Positions 60,011 to 64,000 of a stretch of DNA of 64,000 nucleotides are shown here, in pieces. Location of the stretch: NCBI GenBank assembly GCA_037447655.1, contig JBBHKE010001852.1, positions 62,001 to 126,000 of the forward strand, given 5' to 3'. Both the position numbers and the translations under genes were made by a program. Position 1 is the stretch's first letter, and each line of letters begins with the position of its first letter. This DNA comes from Zygnema cylindricum. Taxonomy: Eukaryota > Streptophyta > Zygnematophyceae > Zygnematales > Zygnemataceae. The notes under the pieces were generated by a model. That model searched no databases. It saw only the letters and a program-made list of their open reading frames with translations, and was not told the DNA's origin.

Positions 60011-60779
60011 AAATCTACGTTGTACGGTATACTGTACTGTACTGTCGTCACCAATTTTGAGTTTTGGAACACTGAATGTGAGGTCTATCAATGCTATTTG
60101 TGGTAATTTGCTAAAATATTCTTTCAGTGTTAACCAGGCCTTCACCGCCGAAGTCATGCGAATATTCGCAATATTCTGTGCCACCTACTTCAGAAAATCA
60201 GAACAGTTGTTAATAACAAAATCTTTGTACTTTCCACGTGTTGCGCTGAACGATCAGGAAGTGACCGAAGATGTTTCTACTTTCAGTTCCTCGGAGGCCT
60301 CACACGTGTCATGTTCGATCGGACACGCGGTTTGAAATTCAAATTCAATCATTGGTTGCTTTTGCTTTTATGCAAAGCGATCCAAATACATCTCCACCGT
60401 TGAATTTAAACTGCGGCCGACGTCCAGCAGTCCGATCAGCCGTGTCAGCGACATGGGGAATATTGCCAGTATCGATTTCAAATAATATTCCATGTCGGTT
60501 CCGTTCTTTTGGTACGTCTGGACTCGTAACTCTCCGCCATGTCAGAACTTCACTCGTGTAAATATGAAACACGATTCGCTTAAATAATTTATATACACCA
60601 TAGGCGCTCCGATTGGCTCTCATATGCACGAATTCATTTTCTGTAATGACAAGCGGAAAACGATTCGCTCATTTCTGCTGATTCAGCGTCTTTGGTGCCA
60701 CGTGGTTTACAAATTCGGAACGAGCGTTCCAAATTTGTAAGTTTCAGCTTCGATGCTGCCAAGTTTCAGGAATCTGAAG

Positions 60780-60965
60780 ATGCAGGCAAAGGTGCTTCCA
60801 GTAGATTCCATGGCTGCCTCTCTGATGCGTATTGCAGCTCCACCTGTCAACCCCCATGCGAAATATTTACTGCTCCTGGATTCGACTGTCTCATCTCCTT
60901 CTGTTACTGATCCAGATATTTTCGCTGGTGATTCTCCTCGTTATTCTCGTGTGCAATTGAAGGAT
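60780..60965 (+). other. Possible exon of unknown gene
   Basis: An open stretch beginning ATGCAGGCAAAGGTGCTTCC reads MQAKVLPVDSMAASLMRIAA and ends at a plausible donor CGG/GTACAAG near 60965. Its composition is better balanced than the surrounding DNA. It could be a 5' exon of the gene at 61680 or of another gene, but no join could be proven. Confidence 0.2.
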
Positions 60966-61679
60966 CGGGTACAAGCTGCAGTAGGTTTCAATTTTGGACA
61001 GAGCTTTTTACCGATTCTTTTTTCGTTTTTTTCGATTTACACGTTTTACTCTTCTCCTGGAGTTAGCTTTTTATTATACGTACCTGTAGCAAATTCTTTT
61101 TCTTGTAACCGAAAAGTTTACCAATTCCTTTTTAAACCTTCGACTATTTCTTTTCGCTCGTTCGGTATTCCAATACTGCTTCGAATTTATTTTTTTCTAA
61201 AGCAGCGGTTTTCATAATATTTTGTCATTTTTCTTTTTCATTTTTATCCCCTGTTTATTCCATAGTCATTGTGAAGTTACTGTCCCTCGTGGCTACTTTT
61301 TTCTTAGTACACATCAAATCCATCGCACAATAAATCAGGATCATTGAGGCGCATCATTGTAGTATAATAGACAACTGGTTATTTTTTTATATTTTTATTG
61401 AAACAAATCCGAACAAAGTAGAATAAGCATTGAACGGATTTGAACAGGCTTGTCCAGCTGCTCAAACTTTTCAGAGCAAAATTTTTCCAGATTTTTTTTT
61501 TTATTTTTGCGCAAATTTCCGCTGCTGGATCACTGAAAATGAATCAAAGCTAATTTCGTCGGAGGAGATCGGGGGTGCATTCTGGAGTAGCTAGTCGTTA
61601 AAATAGTAAGAGAGGGAGCTCAAATACTGAAGGATAATAGAAAAGAATCGTTTGTTTCTGTTTAAGAGTTGAAAAAAAA

Positions 61680-64000
61680 ATGAAGATCCGTTCTGGATTT
61701 GACAGACAGATTTATTCAAATTCCAACACATTAAATCCTTCAAAAGAAATAGATGAAAACTGGGAGGTTTACGTATGCCACCGACCTCTTCGGGAGGCCC
61801 CAGGAGACTTCTATTCTAGTCTACCTATGAAATTTAAGGTAACTTAAGTTTAATTTGTATTTGATATCTGTTATGGTCTCCTGAATTGGTTTCGATATTT
61901 TGCAAAGCAAGATGCATGCGTAGTTCATTTGCAAGTTTCCTTTTGGTTGTAAAAAAATGATTTAGAAATTAGTTATTGTGAATTATGAAGGGGATCTTCT
62001 TGTTGAGAGGTCCAAAATGATTACTTTCTGTTTTTGTAAATACAATGCTCATCCACCAAATGGCTTGTTTTTGTACATTTTTTGAATTTGATTTTTTTTT
62101 TATCTCCCAGTAGTCCAATTTCGTGTATTCTTACATTTGGATGAAAAAGTTTTATGGTAACCAGCCTCTGTTATCTTGTAGCTAGTTGGATAGTTCTATG
62201 GGAGTTTTTGTTCTTTCGTTGGAAAAATACTTTTTTTTGTGTGTCCCGAATTATCCTTGTGCAAATTATTCTAGTATTTGTTTTCTAACTGCTCCACTTT
62301 TTATTTTTATGTAGTATGTTCTTTATGCAAATACTTAAGTGTTATATTTTTATCATTTATTTTCTATTGTTGTGTATTTATTATCTAATGAATCTTTGCT
62401 TTGGCCTTGATCTTATGGTAAATGCAGAATAGATTAAAAGATTTAGGACTATGCCATTTTATGGCAATTTTTCGATCTTCCAAAGGAGAAATGATCCAAT
62501 TCGATTTCGGCCCACCTGGGGGTGACATAGTGGTTTCTTTTCCTTCAGGCCGAGGCATTGACAATAAGAAGTATGAGGTTTTTTATCACGAAAAAGGAAC
62601 TATCTATGCCGGTCCTTTGGGTGAAATTCGTGAAGAGAAAGTAAGTCCCGTCACACTTGACGAAAATCAAATTTTTAAGTGGAGAAATTGAAATTGTGTA
62701 TATCTTGTTTTTTACTCCAAAATTTTATGCATTTCTTGTATGATGTGTCTGTGGTAGTTTTGGTTTGAGCCTCGGTCCTCTGCAATTATGTGAGAGCTGG
62801 GTGACTTGTATTGTTTTCATTGTTTTTTTTTTGGTTTGTTCCATACCTGAATTTTCCATCTGCCGTCTCATTCCATGATATTTGTGAAGTTTGATGTTCT
62901 ACCAAATCACTCTTCTGATTATTAAAGGCAGAAAATTTTAGGAATACATAAAGTTTTCTTAAATTGCAACTAACTTTAAACATGCTTTTGTGTGCCATCT
63001 CTTCAAATCTCTCTTCAGGTTGTTAAAGGTAGACAAAATGTGTGGAATACATTCAAACTTCTTGATTGCTACTAATCTTAAACACGCTTTTGTCTATCAT
63101 CTGTTGGCTTGACTTCAACAGATCGAAGACGGTTTACCATCCTCGGCTTTGTTTATGGGACAAACTCGACTCTCCCTGGACGCTATTCGAGAGTTCAATA
63201 ATTCGCAAAATATGGCCTACCAACTCATTTGGAATGATTGCAGGTACGTGATCATATTCACAGGACATTAGGTGTTTGTATCCATGAAGATAAGCTCATC
63301 ATAATTTCAGTAAATGGAGTTGCCTCACTAACCCCATGCCCTTCACCACCATTTTTGCGGTCTGTGCAATATGTGAAGTTGGTCTATCTATTGATTTTAA
63401 AGATGAATTAGCTGATAGTTTTGTACAGTGCATTTGTTAGTGTGGCATGCTCCTTATTCGGAAGATTTGTACCAACATTAGTATTATGATGACTCAATGA
63501 TGATCCTGCAATTATGATAACAAAGGTTATGAACTTTCAAAACCCAACCCACACTATTTTTGGTGTACGGTAAACTGATTTGTTATTTTGGGGGACTGCA
63601 GGCATTATGTGGACATGCTCGTCCAGCACACCACAGGCGCTGAACGGGCCTCGGCCTCTCTCATGAGGCACTATGTGAGGCAAAAATGTCAACTGTCACC
63701 AAAATTGGGAAACTTCATCACAAAAACTGCTCAAAGAGCCCTTGAGAAAGAGACCACTGCCCTTATCGCTAAGGCTATGCAGACATCTTTCAGTGCTAGT
63801 GTTGCTGCTTTCTGCTTCAAGATTGGTCGAATTGTTCTCCTGTCGTCACAACGGTTTCGGTTACCGGCTGGTCTTGTAGCAATAGCTGGTTTGGTGACGT
63901 CACGAGGTATGGCTGATGTTTTACGGATCGGAGAACCAGCTGGTTTGGGAGCTCAATTGAGTACTTCAATTCGTCGAATAGTTACAAATAGGACAACATG
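61680..64000 (+). CDS. Probable papain-fold LRAT/NlpC-P60-type protein, 3' partial
   Basis: Exons 61680-61838, 62428-62640, 63122-63243 and 63602-64000+ join in phase and run off the window. The ATG at 61680 gives MKIRSGFDRQIYSNSN. Family clues are a His in GLCHFMAIFRSS followed by IQFDFGPPGGD, and a distal catalytic-type Cys in WNDCRHYVDMLVQHTTG. This His-then-Cys order is that of the permuted papain-fold (LRAT/PPPDE/NlpC-P60-like) proteins, which act as thiol acyltransferases or peptidases. The last exon continues as an amphipathic Ala/Leu-rich helical region with hydrophobic stretches (SFSASVAAFCF, LPAGLVAIAGLV) that might associate with membranes. The assignment is from motif memory; the exact family and whether an earlier exon exists are open. 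Confidence 0.65.

Overview
This is nuclear DNA of an intron-rich eukaryote. Every recognisable gene except one intronless ORF pair is split by introns with GT..AG borders (one GC..AG), and the exons listed here join in frame. The gene content points to the green lineage: a plant-type cinnamyl alcohol dehydrogenase and a plant-type split-barrel protein with an N-terminus that looks like a transit peptide. A giant filamin-repeat/REJ surface protein is more typical of algae and other protists than of flowering plants. My best guess, not demonstrated, is a streptophyte or other green alga. AT-rich introns and intergenic DNA are loaded with short inverted-repeat elements, minisatellites and polypurine/polypyrimidine tracts.

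Layout. (1) 450-15690, + strand: a type I membrane protein cut at its 5' end by the window, with about 17 filamin/Ig-like repeats, a REJ-like region, one C-terminal membrane helix and a short tail. (2) 17624-21196, + strand: an unrecognised beta-rich protein whose repeated segments recall LptA/LptC/OstA jellyroll proteins. (3) 22539-27824, - strand: a complete eight-exon cinnamyl alcohol dehydrogenase-type zinc dehydrogenase whose introns hold several repeat families. (4) 27825-32054: gene-poor, with repeats. (5) 32055-38704, - strand: a complete ten-exon, about 730-residue split-barrel protein, probably plastid-targeted. (6) 38705-43647: no gene recognised; contains a perfect-ended MITE and GTACG-rich DNA. 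(7) 43648-48207, + strand: a Ser/Thr protein kinase with a 540-residue disordered tail. (8) 48208-61679: repeats, microsatellites, MITEs and one pair of small overlapping ORFs on the - strand (53859-54721). (9) 61680-64000, + strand: the 5' part of a probable LRAT/NlpC-P60-type papain-fold protein, cut by the window end.

The genes do not form an obvious pathway. The strongest recurring theme is repeat activity inside genes. A mariner-like MITE family with TA-bounded perfect ends sits in introns and spacers. Tandem repeats run right up to 3' splice sites in the REJ gene and the kinase gene. One tandem repeat has duplicated the kinase stop-codon region. Exon coordinates below were derived by eye from splice motifs, reading phase and protein similarity remembered for the families; no database search was possible.
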